Positions 28,684 to 37,874 of a stretch of 64,000 nucleotides of DNA are shown here, piece by piece (positions within the stretch are counted from its first letter, which is position 1; the number at the start of each line of letters is the position of its first letter). The notes under the pieces were generated by a model. The model saw only the letters and a program-made list of their open reading frames with translations. It was not told the DNA's origin and ran no database searches. The DNA comes from Acinetobacter lanii (GTDB lineage: Bacteria; Pseudomonadota; Gammaproteobacteria; Pseudomonadales; Moraxellaceae), in NCBI RefSeq assembly GCF_011578285.1, contig NZ_CP049916.1, positions 1,116,001 through 1,180,000 on the forward strand, given 5' to 3'. The position numbers and the translations under genes were made by a program.

Positions 28684-29124
28684 AACAATGCCTTTTAAGC
28701 GCTAAAGTCAAAATATGTTTTGAGTGATTTGTGAATATGTATATGTAAATCAGGAGAGTCTAACTATTAATAAAATCACTACATATATTCAGTTTTATTA
28801 ATATACATTTTTTCTATATTCTTTAAATGAATAAAAATTCAATTAGATATACTCAATATCGAAATGAAACATAGTCAAAAATGAGATATGGATATGTTGA
28901 TTTGATTGATCTATTTACAGCATTTTCCAATAGAATTTACAGCATGTTTTTGAATATGGTGTTTTTTGAAATGTCTCAAGTATTTGAATAAGACTTATCT
29001 TAAATCAAGCATTTAAAAGTGATTTAACAGCTCTAAATAACGTGCAAAACATAAGATTTGAACGTTCAATTGAGGCATTTTAAATTTTCAAGATCAAAAT
29101 AATAATCACAATGGTGGGTGAAAG
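28684..29124. promoter_or_regulatory. Divergent regulatory region between rhodanese and serine acetyltransferase genes
   Basis: 441 bp, very AT-rich and without a gene. It contains a perfect inverted repeat, ATTAATAAAA (28766-28775) and TTTTATTAAT (28793-28802) spaced by 17 bases, about 83 bp upstream of the rhodanese start. With DNA this AT-rich, chance is possible. The long gap fits a shared control region for two sulfur genes. Confidence 0.4.
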
Positions 29125-30030
29125 ATGGCTTGGAATATTCATAAAATTGTTGACGATTTACAACAGGTTCGTCATGAATGGCGCGTTCAGCAAAACAGTC
29201 TTAAAGAAGAGGGCGGACGTGAATTGCCCTCACGGGCAGAAATTAAAAAAATCATGGATGACCTGTGTGGCATTCTTTTCCCCATGCGCTTGGGACCGCA
29301 CGATTTAAGACAACACAGTGAAAATTTCTATATTGCGCATACTTTAGAAAAGACCTTATATGCACTGCTCGAACAAGTAAAATTGAATTTGTCCTATGAC
29401 TATAAATATAGAAAGCAGATTGAGAATCCAGTCGATATTCAACATTTGGCAGAAGAGATTGTTGGAGATTTTGCTGAACAATTACCCAAAATTCGAAAAA
29501 TCTTAGATACCGATGTGATTGCGGCCTATGAGGGCGATCCTGCAGCGCGGAGTGTGGATGAAGTATTGCTGTGTTATCCGGGCATATTGGCGATTATTTA
29601 TCACCGAATTGCACATGAATTCTATAGAAAAGACTTATCATTATTGGCACGGATCATTGCGGAATTGTCGCACTCTAAAACCGGGATTGATATTCATCCT
29701 GGTGCTCAAATAGGACAGGGGTTTTTTATCGATCATGGTACCGGTGTGGTGATTGGTGAGACCTGTATCATTGGTCAAAATGTCCGAATTTATCAAGCGG
29801 TGACACTCGGCGCTAAACGTTTTGAAATTGATAATGAAGGACGTTTGCAGAAAGAATATGCCCGTCATCCGATTGTCGAAGACAATGTAGTGATCTATGC
29901 AGGAGCAACGATTCTTGGACGCATCACCATTGGCAAAGGCGCTGTGATCGGTGGGAATGTTTGGATTACTCAAAGTGTAGAAGCGAATAGCTTTGTATTA
30001 CAAAGTCATGCTTCTAAATCTCAAAATTAG
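29125..30030 (+). CDS. epsC: Serine O-acetyltransferase, EpsC-type
   Basis: Makes O-acetylserine from serine and acetyl-CoA, the first step of cysteine synthesis. 301 residues with a long helical N-terminal part (1-165) as in the EpsC/SrpH branch, rather than the shorter CysE. The left-handed beta-helix is at about 185-290, with TGIDIHPGAQIGQGFFIDHG, GVVIGETCIIGQNV and ILGRITIGKGAVIGGNVW as hexapeptide repeats. The catalytic His and Asp are in FIDHGTG and in the preceding loop. The C-terminus is short and ends SHASKSQN, so feedback inhibition through it is uncertain. ATG 29125 is chosen with GGGTG upstream. Confidence 0.9.
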   Translation: MAWNIHKIVDDLQQVRHEWRVQQNSLKEEGGRELPSRAEIKKIMDDLCGILFPMRLGPHDLRQHSENFYIAHTLEKTLYALLEQVKLNLSYDYKYRKQIENPVDIQHLAEEIVGDFAEQLPKIRKILDTDVIAAYEGDPAARSVDEVLLCYPGILAIIYHRIAHEFYRKDLSLLARIIAELSHSKTGIDIHPGAQIGQGFFIDHGTGVVIGETCIIGQNVRIYQAVTLGAKRFEIDNEGRLQKEYARHPIVEDNVVIYAGATILGRITIGKGAVIGGNVWITQSVEANSFVLQSHASKSQN

Positions 30031-30102
30031 ATATGTAAGAGAAATATCAAAAAGACACTTAGAAGTATTTGTTTGAATGTATATTTCAAACTTTCTGACT
30101 TT

Positions 30103-30132
30103 AAAAAGCTCGAATCTAGATTTGGGCTTTTT
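30103..30132 (+). terminator. Intrinsic terminator of epsC
   Basis: AAAAAGCTCGAAT pairs with ATTTGGGCTTTTT (two G-T pairs) around CTAG, with T5 at the end. Confidence 0.8.
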
Positions 30133-30238
30133 ATAGCATTCATACAACGCTTGAATCAGACATCTGATTAGATGATCAGCATCAAAATGTCTCAATCCAT
30201 CAATAATTCAAAATGATCTGCTTTGCAACGCAAATACA

Positions 30239-30267
30239 CTTGAAAAAGAGCCATCGAGATCACATAT
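30239..30267 (+). promoter_or_regulatory. Candidate sigma-32 promoter for clpB
   Basis: CTTGAA (30239-30244) exactly matches the heat-shock -35; TCACATAT (30260-30267) agrees at most positions with CCCCATNT after a 15-base spacer. It lies 138 bp ahead of clpB. rpoH itself is in this window. Confidence 0.45.
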
Positions 30268-30404
30268 TATCACTAAGGTTTAATTGTTGTATTTTTATAA
30301 GTTTTTGAAAAATATATTAAAAAATTAATTGTATTAGATTGAAATTACGTTAAATGCTCCCATTAATGATTCAAGTACAGAATTTGTTGTAAGGAATAAC
30401 AAGA

Positions 30405-32984
30405 ATGCGATTTGAAAAATTTACTAATCGTCTGCAACAAGCACTCTCAGATGCACAATCTTTGGCTATGGGTAAAGACCATACGGCAATTGAAGGTATT
30501 CATATCCTAGCGGCACTACTCGATGAACCTTCTAATTTAAGTTTGTTACAGCAAGCAGGTGCAAACCCGCGTGAGTTACAAGCCAAGCTTGATCAAGCGT
30601 TAAAAGATGCAGCAACGCTGAGCTCGCCAACAGGGGATATTAATCTGAACCCTGAAGCGGTACGTGCCTTAAATTTGGCAGACAGCTATGCACAAAAAGC
30701 AGGAGATGAGTTTTTATCAACTGATTGGGTCATGTTGGCATTGGCTGAAACAGGCAATACTAAAAACTTACTCAGCAGTGTTGGTGTAAGCACAGATAAA
30801 CTCCGTAAAGCGATTGAAAATATTCGAGGTGGCGACAAAGTCATGGCAAATAATCATGAAGATCAACGTGATTCACTCAATAAATACACCATTGATTTAA
30901 ATGAGCGTGCGTTGTCAGGCAAGCTCGACCCTGTGATTGGTCGTGATGAAGAAATTCGCCGAACTATCCAAGTCTTATCACGCCGTACCAAAAACAACCC
31001 TGTGCTGATTGGTGAGCCGGGTGTGGGTAAAACTGCGATTGTAGAAGGTTTGGCGCAACGTATTGTCAATGGTGAGGTGCCTGAAAGCCTCAAAGGTAAA
31101 CGTGTTTTATCTTTAGATTTGGGTTCATTACTGGCTGGTGCAAAATACCGCGGTGAATTTGAAGAGCGCTTAAAAGCCGTTCTTAAAGACTTAGCCAAAT
31201 ATGATGGTGAAATTATCCTGTTCATTGATGAGTTACATACGCTCGTAGGTGCAGGTAAGGGCGATGGTGCGATGGATGCCGGCAATATGTTGAAACCTGC
31301 TCTAGCAAGGGGTGAACTTCGTTGCGTTGGTGCAACCACATTGGATGAATATCGTCAATTCATTGAAAAAGATGCCGCTTTAGAACGTCGTTTCCAAAAA
31401 GTGTTGGTGGATGAGCCAAGTGTGGAAGATACCATCGCGATTTTACGTGGTTTGAAAGAGAAATATGCCACCCATCATGGGGTGCAAATTTTAGACTCTG
31501 CGATTATTGCTGCGGCGAAAATGTCGCATCGTTATATTACCGATCGTCAATTGCCGGATAAAGCGATTGATTTGATTGATGAAGCAGCATCACGCATCAA
31601 AATGGAAATTGACTCAAAACCTGAGCCTCTAGACCGTTTAGACCGTCGCTTGATTCAATTGAAAATGCAGCTTGAAGCCGTGAAGAAGGATGCGGATTCG
31701 GTCAGTAAAGCAGAAGTAACCCATTTGGAAAATCAAATTGCGGAAGTTCAGAAAGAATATAGCGATTTGGAAGAACAATGGATTGCAGAAAAACGTCTAG
31801 TCGATGGTACCAATCAAGCTCAGATTGAGCTCGATAAAGCGCGTACTGCCTTTGAAAAAGCACAACGTGAAGGTGATTTGGCTGAAGCAAGCCGTTTGCA
31901 ATATGGCGTGATTCCTGAGTTGCAAAAACGTTTGGATGAAGAAGAAGTGGCTGAGGTGAATGAAGAGCCGAAACTGATTCGTACCAAAGTCACTGAAAAC
32001 GAGATTGCTGAAGTCGTCAGTGCCGCAACCGGTATTCCTGTGTCAAAAATGCTGCAAGGTGAACGCGAGAAATTACTTCAAATGGAGTCATTCTTGCATA
32101 ACCGTGTCGTAGGGCAAGAAGAAGCAGTGCAAGCTGTATCGAACGCTGTACGCCGTTCACGTGCAGGGTTGTCTGACCCGAACCGTCCAAGTGGCTCATT
32201 CTTATTCCTTGGACCAACAGGGGTGGGTAAAACTGAGTTAACCAAAGCACTTGGTAACTTCTTGTTTGACAGCGACGATGCGATTATTCGTATAGACATG
32301 TCTGAGTTTATGGAAAAACATTCCGTGAGCCGTTTGGTGGGTGCGCCTCCAGGATATGTCGGTTATGAAGAAGGTGGTGTATTGACTGAAGCGGTGCGCC
32401 GTAAACCGTATAGCGTTGTATTGTTTGATGAAGTGGAAAAAGCTCATCCAGATGTGTTTAACATCTTGCTTCAAGTATTGGATGATGGTCGTTTAACCGA
32501 TTCTCAAGGTCGTGTGATTGACTTTAAAAATACCGTAATCGTGATGACGTCAAACTTGGGTTCAAATGATGTACGTGAGTTGGGTGAAGGCGCAAGCGAT
32601 GATCAAGTGCGTGCAGTGGTGATGGATGCAGTATCGGAACATTTCCGCCCTGAATTCATTAACCGTATTGATGAACTGGTAATCTTCCATAGTTTGAAGA
32701 AAGCGCAAATTCGTGGCATTGCAGACATTCAATTGGATCGTTTACGTGAGCGTTTGGCAGACCGTGACTTGAGCCTAACTGTGGATGACAGTGCATTTGA
32801 TCAATTGATTGATGCTGGCTTTGACCCTGTGTATGGTGCGCGTCCATTGAAACGTGCCATCCAACAACAAGTGGAAAATAGTTTGGCGCAAAAAATATTG
32901 GCAGGGGATTTTGTCCCAGGTGATAATATTTTGATCAAAGCTGAAAACGGTCAACTTGAGTTTGGTCGAGTGAAGCTGAGCTAA
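30405..32984 (+). CDS. clpB: ATP-dependent disaggregase ClpB
   Basis: Heat-shock AAA+ chaperone that pulls proteins out of aggregates together with DnaK. 859 residues, the standard length. N-domain residues 1-145, first AAA+ module with Walker [10 protein letters not shown] near residue 205 and Walker [10 protein letters not shown] near 275, coiled-coil M-domain about 405-525 ([17 protein letters not shown] and [11 protein letters not shown]), second Walker [10 protein letters not shown] near 605 and [10 protein letters not shown] near 675. The pore loop is [10 protein letters not shown] and [22 protein letters not shown] precedes ATG. Monocistronic, with a strong terminator after it. Confidence 0.97.
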   Translation: MRFEKFTNRLQQALSDAQSLAMGKDHTAIEGIHILAALLDEPSNLSLLQQAGANPRELQAKLDQALKDAATLSSPTGDINLNPEAVRALNLADSYAQKAGDEFLSTDWVMLALAETGNTKNLLSSVGVSTDKLRKAIENIRGGDKVMANNHEDQRDSLNKYTIDLNERALSGKLDPVIGRDEEIRRTIQVLSRRTKNNPVLIGEPGVGKTAIVEGLAQRIVNGEVPESLKGKRVLSLDLGSLLAGAKYRGEFEERLKAVLKDLAKYDGEIILFIDELHTLVGAGKGDGAMDAGNMLKPALARGELRCVGATTLDEYRQFIEKDAALERRFQKVLVDEPSVEDTIAILRGLKEKYATHHGVQILDSAIIAAAKMSHRYITDRQLPDKAIDLIDEAASRIKMEIDSKPEPLDRLDRRLIQLKMQLEAVKKDADSVSKAEVTHLENQIAEVQKEYSDLEEQWIAEKRLVDGTNQAQIELDKARTAFEKAQREGDLAEASRLQYGVIPELQKRLDEEEVAEVNEEPKLIRTKVTENEIAEVVSAATGIPVSKMLQGEREKLLQMESFLHNRVVGQEEAVQAVSNAVRRSRAGLSDPNRPSGSFLFLGPTGVGKTELTKALGNFLFDSDDAIIRIDMSEFMEKHSVSRLVGAPPGYVGYEEGGVLTEAVRRKPYSVVLFDEVEKAHPDVFNILLQVLDDGRLTDSQGRVIDFKNTVIVMTSNLGSNDVRELGEGASDDQVRAVVMDAVSEHFRPEFINRIDELVIFHSLKKAQIRGIADIQLDRLRERLADRDLSLTVDDSAFDQLIDAGFDPVYGARPLKRAIQQQVENSLAQKILAGDFVPGDNILIKAENGQLEFGRVKLS

Positions 32985-33040
32985 ATGTCACTCAAACATA
33001 TTTAGGTTCTGTTTCAATGTATTGATCATCGCCTAAAAAC

Positions 33041-33067
33041 AAAGCCTGACTTCGGTCAGGCTTTTTT
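33041..33067 (+). terminator. Intrinsic terminator of clpB
   Basis: AAAGCCTGAC/GTCAGGCTTT with a TTCG tetraloop and six T. Confidence 0.92.
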
Positions 33068-33237
33068 ATGTCTTATGCAAAACTGTGAGATGTGCATGAA
33101 AGTGTCTGATGAAGTGATGAAATAATTTTATTGTGTATAAAAATTAAACAGTTTGTCGGAAATGTAAATTTGAGATTGATAATGAGCCATCAAAAACGTT
33201 ATCTATATAACCAAAAGCAGAATAAAGGTGTATTAAG

Positions 33238-33693
33238 ATGAAATATTTATTTAACAATAAAAATAGGGCGTTTAACTCAAATTTAACAAATTACAAAAAG
33301 GCAGTTTCATTAATCACTAGGCTAACTATGAGCTTATGCATGGTGTCTGCATTTAGTGTGTATGCTGAATCCGATGCATTTTTGGCAGAACAACGGGTTG
33401 AGAATCCAAAAGTAACGGAAGCATTGATTTCAGAAGTTAAACAAGAGGCACAGAAACCGGTTTCCGATCAACGCGTCAAGCATGATCAAAAAGCCACAGA
33501 GCAAGCCAATCAAATTAAAAAAGAGAATTTAGAAGAAAATGCCACATCGGACTATGAATTGAAACGTAAAACTGACACGGCAAAATTATTGAATGTCGCG
33601 AAACGAGAATACATTCCAGCCAAGCAAAGTCATGTGATTTATACAGTCGGATATGAAAACAAAAATGTGCACTTTGGCAATAAAGCAAAATAA
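33238..33693 (+). CDS. Hypothetical secreted protein
   Basis: 151 residues from ATG 33238; ATG 33328 with AGG six bases upstream is an alternative. Either way a hydrophobic segment (LTMSLCMVSAFSVYA) ends in a signal peptidase-like VYA/ES site. The mature part is about 107 residues, charged and Gln/Lys/Glu-rich with few hydrophobics, probably helical or disordered (VKHDQKATEQANQIKKENL). The C-terminal 20 residues (HVIYTVGYENKNVHFGNKAK) are different in character and may be a beta-type motif. I recognise no family. Confidence 0.6.
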   Translation: MKYLFNNKNRAFNSNLTNYKKAVSLITRLTMSLCMVSAFSVYAESDAFLAEQRVENPKVTEALISEVKQEAQKPVSDQRVKHDQKATEQANQIKKENLEENATSDYELKRKTDTAKLLNVAKREYIPAKQSHVIYTVGYENKNVHFGNKAK

Positions 33694-33748
33694 CATTGAA
33701 CCTAGATCCAATTCATGTTGCGATAAAACAAAGTACACATTTTATTTA

Positions 33749-33778
33749 AAGCTCAGCATCAATTGTGATTCTGAGCTT
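33749..33778. terminator. Hairpin between convergent hypothetical gene and rlmL
   Basis: AAGCTCAG/CTGAGCTT stem with a 14-base loop. It lies between two converging genes, but T-runs are short. Confidence 0.45.
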
Positions 33779-33808
33779 AATTGATTGATAATAAACAGCT
33801 TTAAACGT

Positions 33809-36013
33809 TTAAGCCTGTAAGTGGCGGATACGCCAAGAACGGTGAATTTTGGTATTGCGTTTGAAGTCTAAACCAATGGTTTCATTGGTCAGTTCTTCAA
33901 CGTCAAAGAATGCTTTGATTTCATCATCCAACTCAAAACCACGATAGTTATTTGAGAAGTACAATGTACCACCCGTAGTTAAGCGGTTCATGGCACGTTT
34001 TAACAATGACAAATGGTCACGTTGAATATCAAAAGTCCCGTGGAATTTTTTCGAGTTAGAGAATGTTGGTGGATCGATAAAGATTAGGTCATATTGCTCA
34101 TGACCTTCTTTTAACCATTCAAAGCAATCACTTGCAAAGAATTGGTGCTGTTGATCTGCATGATCGACAGTCAAACCATTCAATACAAAGTTTTCTTTAG
34201 ACCAATTCAAATAGGTATTGGATAAATCGACACTGGTGGTACTTGCAGCACCGCCCAAAGCCGCATGTAAGCTGGCAGTTGAAGTGTAGCTATACAAGTT
34301 TAAGAAGTGTTTACCTTTGGCTTCCGCAGCAATGCGTAGACGCATTTGACGGTGATCGAGGAACAAGCCTGTATCAAGGTAGTCAGTTAAGTTCACTAAA
34401 ACTTTAGCTTTACCTTCTTGCACGATAAAACGTTTAGACGCCGTACTTTGTTTGGTGTACTGAGTTTTACCTTCTTGACGAGCACGGGTCTTGATAAAGA
34501 TCGCATCACGACCTAGACCTGTTACGGCACGAATCCCTGCTAACGCAAGATTGAAACGTTTTTTGGCTTTTTCAGGATCAATAATTTTTGGTGGCGCATA
34601 TTCTTGAACGTGTAAACGGTCACCGTATAAATCCACCGCCACGTTAAAGTCAGGTAAGTCGGCATCATAAATACGTAAGCAGTAAATATCTTCTTTCACT
34701 GCCCATTTCTTTAAGTTCTGCATGTTCTTTTGCAGACGGTTGGTAAAGTCTTCCGCACCTTCAATTTTTTCAAATTGTTGCGGTTGCCAATCGGCTAAGA
34801 ATGGTTTAGCCACCGCAGCAGGTTTGATTTCACCTGAACGGATATAAATCGGCAATTTACCATTCATCAAACGCAGCGTTTGTGGCTCTTTAATTGCCAA
34901 TACGTCAGCTTGCTCAATTTGCGCAGCAATAATCGCTGTTTTTTGATTTGGGAAATGCTTTTGTAGTAAACCCGATAAACCTAAATAGAACGCACGGCTA
35001 GACACTTTGTCACCTAAACGCTCACCATAAGGGGGGTTGGTCACGATCACAGCCGTTTTACCTGCGGCTTGGAAATCAGGCCAATCTGCCAAGGTACGTT
35101 CTTCAATTTGAATGCGATCTAGAAGTGATTCAAAACCAGCTGCACGGATATTTTGTTTAGTCGCTTTTACCGCTTCCCAATCTGCATCATAAGCATAGAA
35201 TTTTGGCAGTGGTTTTTCTAAAGCAGCTTTATGACGTTCAGCTGCTTCACCTTTAATCGACATCCATAACTCATGGTCATGACCATTCCAACCATTGAAA
35301 CCGAAACGACGTACTAGACCAGGTGCACGATCCGTCAACATCATCAATGCTTCAATAATGAATGTCCCTGAACCACACATTGGGTCAAGGAAAATATCAG
35401 GATTTGAATCTTGTAATTTTACACGACGTAAAATCGCAGCCGCTAAATTTTCCTTAATCGGTGCATCGGTCATGTAATGGCGATAGCCACGTTTATGCAG
35501 TGAATCACCTGACAAGTCTAAGCAGTAAGTATGTTCAGTTTTACCTGCTAATACATAAAGGGTAATTTCAGGTTGTTTAATATCAATGCTTGGACGTTTG
35601 CCCACAGCTTCCATAAACGAATCGACTACACCATCTTTCACACGAAGAGTAGCGAATAAACTATTTACTTTGATTTCACGTTCAATATGCAGACGCACAG
35701 CAAAGGTACTTTGTGGTGCAAAAATGAGTGACCAATCGAAGCTATTTGCGCCTTCATAGAGTTCTTCTGCCACATCACGCGCATCATGACTAAATTCAAT
35801 TTCATGCGTATGAATTGGAGTGAGTACACGAGACGCTAAACGTGACCACATGCAAATACGGTATGCACTTTCAAGTGTGCCTTTGAAAACTAAACGACCT
35901 GGGAACCGTTCGATATTTTGAACCCCTAACGCTTCAATTTCTTCTTGAAGTAAGGTTTCAAGCCCATCTGCACATGTAACCCAATATGTAGAAAGACGTG
36001 GTTTCAAATTCAT
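33809..36013 (-). CDS. rlmL: 23S rRNA methyltransferase RlmKL (m2G2445 and m7G2069)
   Basis: Bifunctional enzyme of 734 residues. An N-terminal THUMP domain (about 50-160) precedes the RlmL methyltransferase with DPMCGSGTFIIEALMM and the NPPYGERLG catalytic motif (about residue 325). The second, RlmK-like methyltransferase (about 460-734) has LNLYSYTSTASLHAA and the IDPPTFSNSKKF motif. This fused form is standard in gammaproteobacteria. It modifies helix 74 of 23S rRNA. Stand-alone gene in a convergent position with the hypothetical gene at 33238. Confidence 0.96.
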   Translation of the reverse strand: MNLKPRLSTYWVTCADGLETLLQEEIEALGVQNIERFPGRLVFKGTLESAYRICMWSRLASRVLTPIHTHEIEFSHDARDVAEELYEGANSFDWSLIFAPQSTFAVRLHIEREIKVNSLFATLRVKDGVVDSFMEAVGKRPSIDIKQPEITLYVLAGKTEHTYCLDLSGDSLHKRGYRHYMTDAPIKENLAAAILRRVKLQDSNPDIFLDPMCGSGTFIIEALMMLTDRAPGLVRRFGFNGWNGHDHELWMSIKGEAAERHKAALEKPLPKFYAYDADWEAVKATKQNIRAAGFESLLDRIQIEERTLADWPDFQAAGKTAVIVTNPPYGERLGDKVSSRAFYLGLSGLLQKHFPNQKTAIIAAQIEQADVLAIKEPQTLRLMNGKLPIYIRSGEIKPAAVAKPFLADWQPQQFEKIEGAEDFTNRLQKNMQNLKKWAVKEDIYCLRIYDADLPDFNVAVDLYGDRLHVQEYAPPKIIDPEKAKKRFNLALAGIRAVTGLGRDAIFIKTRARQEGKTQYTKQSTASKRFIVQEGKAKVLVNLTDYLDTGLFLDHRQMRLRIAAEAKGKHFLNLYSYTSTASLHAALGGAASTTSVDLSNTYLNWSKENFVLNGLTVDHADQQHQFFASDCFEWLKEGHEQYDLIFIDPPTFSNSKKFHGTFDIQRDHLSLLKRAMNRLTTGGTLYFSNNYRGFELDDEIKAFFDVEELTNETIGLDFKRNTKIHRSWRIRHLQA

Positions 36014-36269
36014 TTAATTTTCCAAAAGCAAACAAGCAATCTTATATTTTAACGTATTTTGAGACTTAAAACCGCATCAATAAAATGATAGGGGATGTTT
36101 TTTTATGAAGCGATTTTATTTATATAAATAATTGGTCAAGTTAGGGTGACTTCAAAATAGAGGATTGATTAAAAATAAATCATACAATTTACGTTAATGA
36201 TTGAGTTTGATCTATTCTGATTGGCGATTATGATTCAATTGTCATCAACATAAGTTAAAAAACAAATAT

Positions 36270-36665
36270 ATGAAAAAGCTTTTTTTTACTTTATGGATAC
36301 TCTGCTTCATGCACAGTAATGTGTGGGCAAATCTTACTAAAGATGTATTTTGGAATGCCGATAAGACTTTGGCGGTTTATACGAAAAATGTAGCTAAACA
36401 AACCAAAGTAACAATTTTGATAAAGCAAGATCAGCATTTACGAGAAATTGATATTAGCCAAGTCGAAGGTATGAATTTAGGCAAGTTAGCTCTTTATCGT
36501 AATGATTATTATGACCGAGTTGAAACGAAACCCATTGAATGGGTGTATAGAGATGATGGGAAGTTTCAGGTGAATATTCAGACACGGGTTTGGAAAAATG
36601 GTAAAAGACAAACTGTGAAAGAATATGTCACTTTTGATAAAAATGGTAAGGTGTACTGGCGCTGA
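36270..36665 (+). CDS. Hypothetical secreted protein
   Basis: 131 residues, starting MKKLFFTLWILCFMHSNVWA, a signal peptide with cleavage after VWA. The mature 111 residues are beta-rich, basic and aromatic (WNADKTLAVYTKNVAKQTKV, then KWKNGKRQTVKEYVTF-like strands), with no cysteine after the signal. A beta-sandwich or lipocalin-like shape is possible. No family is recognised. Intergenic DNA on both sides is AT-rich, and the gene looks monocistronic. Confidence 0.6.
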   Translation: MKKLFFTLWILCFMHSNVWANLTKDVFWNADKTLAVYTKNVAKQTKVTILIKQDQHLREIDISQVEGMNLGKLALYRNDYYDRVETKPIEWVYRDDGKFQVNIQTRVWKNGKRQTVKEYVTFDKNGKVYWR

Positions 36666-36812
36666 TGATTATTTGTTATTTCGCAATTTTATAAAAAATG
36701 TTTAAAATAAATTAATGAAAATTAATAAATAATTATAATATTTTCTAATAATTGATGAGTAATAAAAAAGCAATCAATACGCTTTGTAACTGCCAAATCA
36801 AAATGATCTCTG

Positions 36813-36835
36813 TATAATACGTTGACTTAACGTAT
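36813..36835 (+). promoter_or_regulatory. pyrB -10 element with overlapping inverted repeat
   Basis: TATAAT at 36813-36818 lies 30 bp before pyrB. Overlapping its end, ATACGTT (36817-36823) and AACGTAT (36829-36835) form a seven-base inverted repeat with a five-base centre, across the expected start point. It could be an operator or an initial hairpin in the message. Confidence 0.5.
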
Positions 36836-36847
36836 AAGGAATCTCTC

Positions 36848-37864
36848 ATGCACTTGGCGGCATTGCATTCACCGAGCCAGATTCAACTCAACCAAGATGG
36901 GCATTTAAAACATTTCCTCACCATCGAAGGTCTTTCTAAAGAAACACTGACAAAAATATTAGATACAGCCAATTCTTTCTTTAACGATCAAAACCAATTG
37001 ATCACCACGCCACTGTTAGAAGGGCGCACGGTGATGAATCTCTTCTTTGAAAACTCAACCCGTACCCGTACCACTTTTGAAGCGGCTGCAAAACGCTTAT
37101 CTGCCAATGTTTTAAACATTGATATCGCTCGTTCAAGTACTTCAAAAGGTGAAACGCTACGTGACACTTTGTGGAACTTAGAAGCAATGGCGGCGGATAT
37201 TTTTGTAGTACGTCATTCATCTTCAGGGGCTGCACACTTTATTGCGCAAACGGTATGTCCAAATGTCGCGATTATTAATGCAGGTGATGGTCGTCATGCC
37301 CATCCAACCCAAGCGATGCTCGATATGCTCACCATTCGCCGTGAGACTAAAAAGAATTTTGAAGACATTTCCATTGCGATTATTGGCGATATCAAACATT
37401 CGCGTGTCGCACGTTCTGATGTCGCAGCATTACAAACATTAGGCTGTAAAGATATTCGCGTGGTGGCACCGAATACCTTATTGCCTTATGGCTTTGAAGA
37501 ATATGGTGAAGGGGTTCGTTTGTTTAATGACATGGAAGCAGGGATCAAAGACTGCGACGTAATCATTACCTTACGGATTCAAAATGAACGGATTGATTCG
37601 CCTGCACTGGCATCTCAAGCCGAATTCTACAAAATGTATGGTTTAAACAAGGAACGCTTAGCCATGGCAAAACTGGATTGTATCGTGATGCACCCGGGGC
37701 CGATGAACCGTGGTGTCGAGATTGATTCCAGTATTGCCGATGGTCCGCAAAATGTGATTTTGCGCCAAGTGACCAACGGTATTGCAGTACGTATGGCAGT
37801 CTTGGCCTTGGCAATGCAAGGTCAGTTGCAAGAAAAAGGTTTAATTGAAGCGATTGCGGTATAA
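36848..37864 (+). CDS. pyrB: Aspartate carbamoyltransferase catalytic subunit
   Basis: Condenses carbamoyl phosphate and aspartate in the second step of pyrimidine synthesis. 338 residues, with an N-terminal extension of about 20 residues compared with E. coli PyrB, as in the Pseudomonas type. The carbamoyl-phosphate site is [13 protein letters not shown] near residue 62, followed by [25 protein letters not shown] carries the catalytic His and [15 protein letters not shown] the C-terminal loop. It is 10 bp upstream of pyrC', and the two form the PyrB-PyrC' dodecamer in pseudomonads. AAGGAA lies eight bases before ATG. There is no pyrI. Confidence 0.96.
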   Translation: MHLAALHSPSQIQLNQDGHLKHFLTIEGLSKETLTKILDTANSFFNDQNQLITTPLLEGRTVMNLFFENSTRTRTTFEAAAKRLSANVLNIDIARSSTSKGETLRDTLWNLEAMAADIFVVRHSSSGAAHFIAQTVCPNVAIINAGDGRHAHPTQAMLDMLTIRRETKKNFEDISIAIIGDIKHSRVARSDVAALQTLGCKDIRVVAPNTLLPYGFEEYGEGVRLFNDMEAGIKDCDVIITLRIQNERIDSPALASQAEFYKMYGLNKERLAMAKLDCIVMHPGPMNRGVEIDSSIADGPQNVILRQVTNGIAVRMAVLALAMQGQLQEKGLIEAIAV

Positions 37865-37874
37865 GGGATCAGTC

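Larger units (their letters stand above)
30031..30404 (+). promoter_or_regulatory. epsC terminator and clpB upstream region
   Basis: 374 bp gap. It starts with the epsC terminator at 30103 and ends with AAGGAATAACAAG before clpB. A sigma-32-like promoter is seen at 30239-30267. The remaining 130 bases before clpB are AT-rich with no frame, implying a long 5' untranslated region. Confidence 0.5.

Noticed and set aside
30863..31339. Minus-strand frame of 158 codons inside clpB
   Set aside because: Antisense of a fully conserved AAA+ module; long only because of codon bias.
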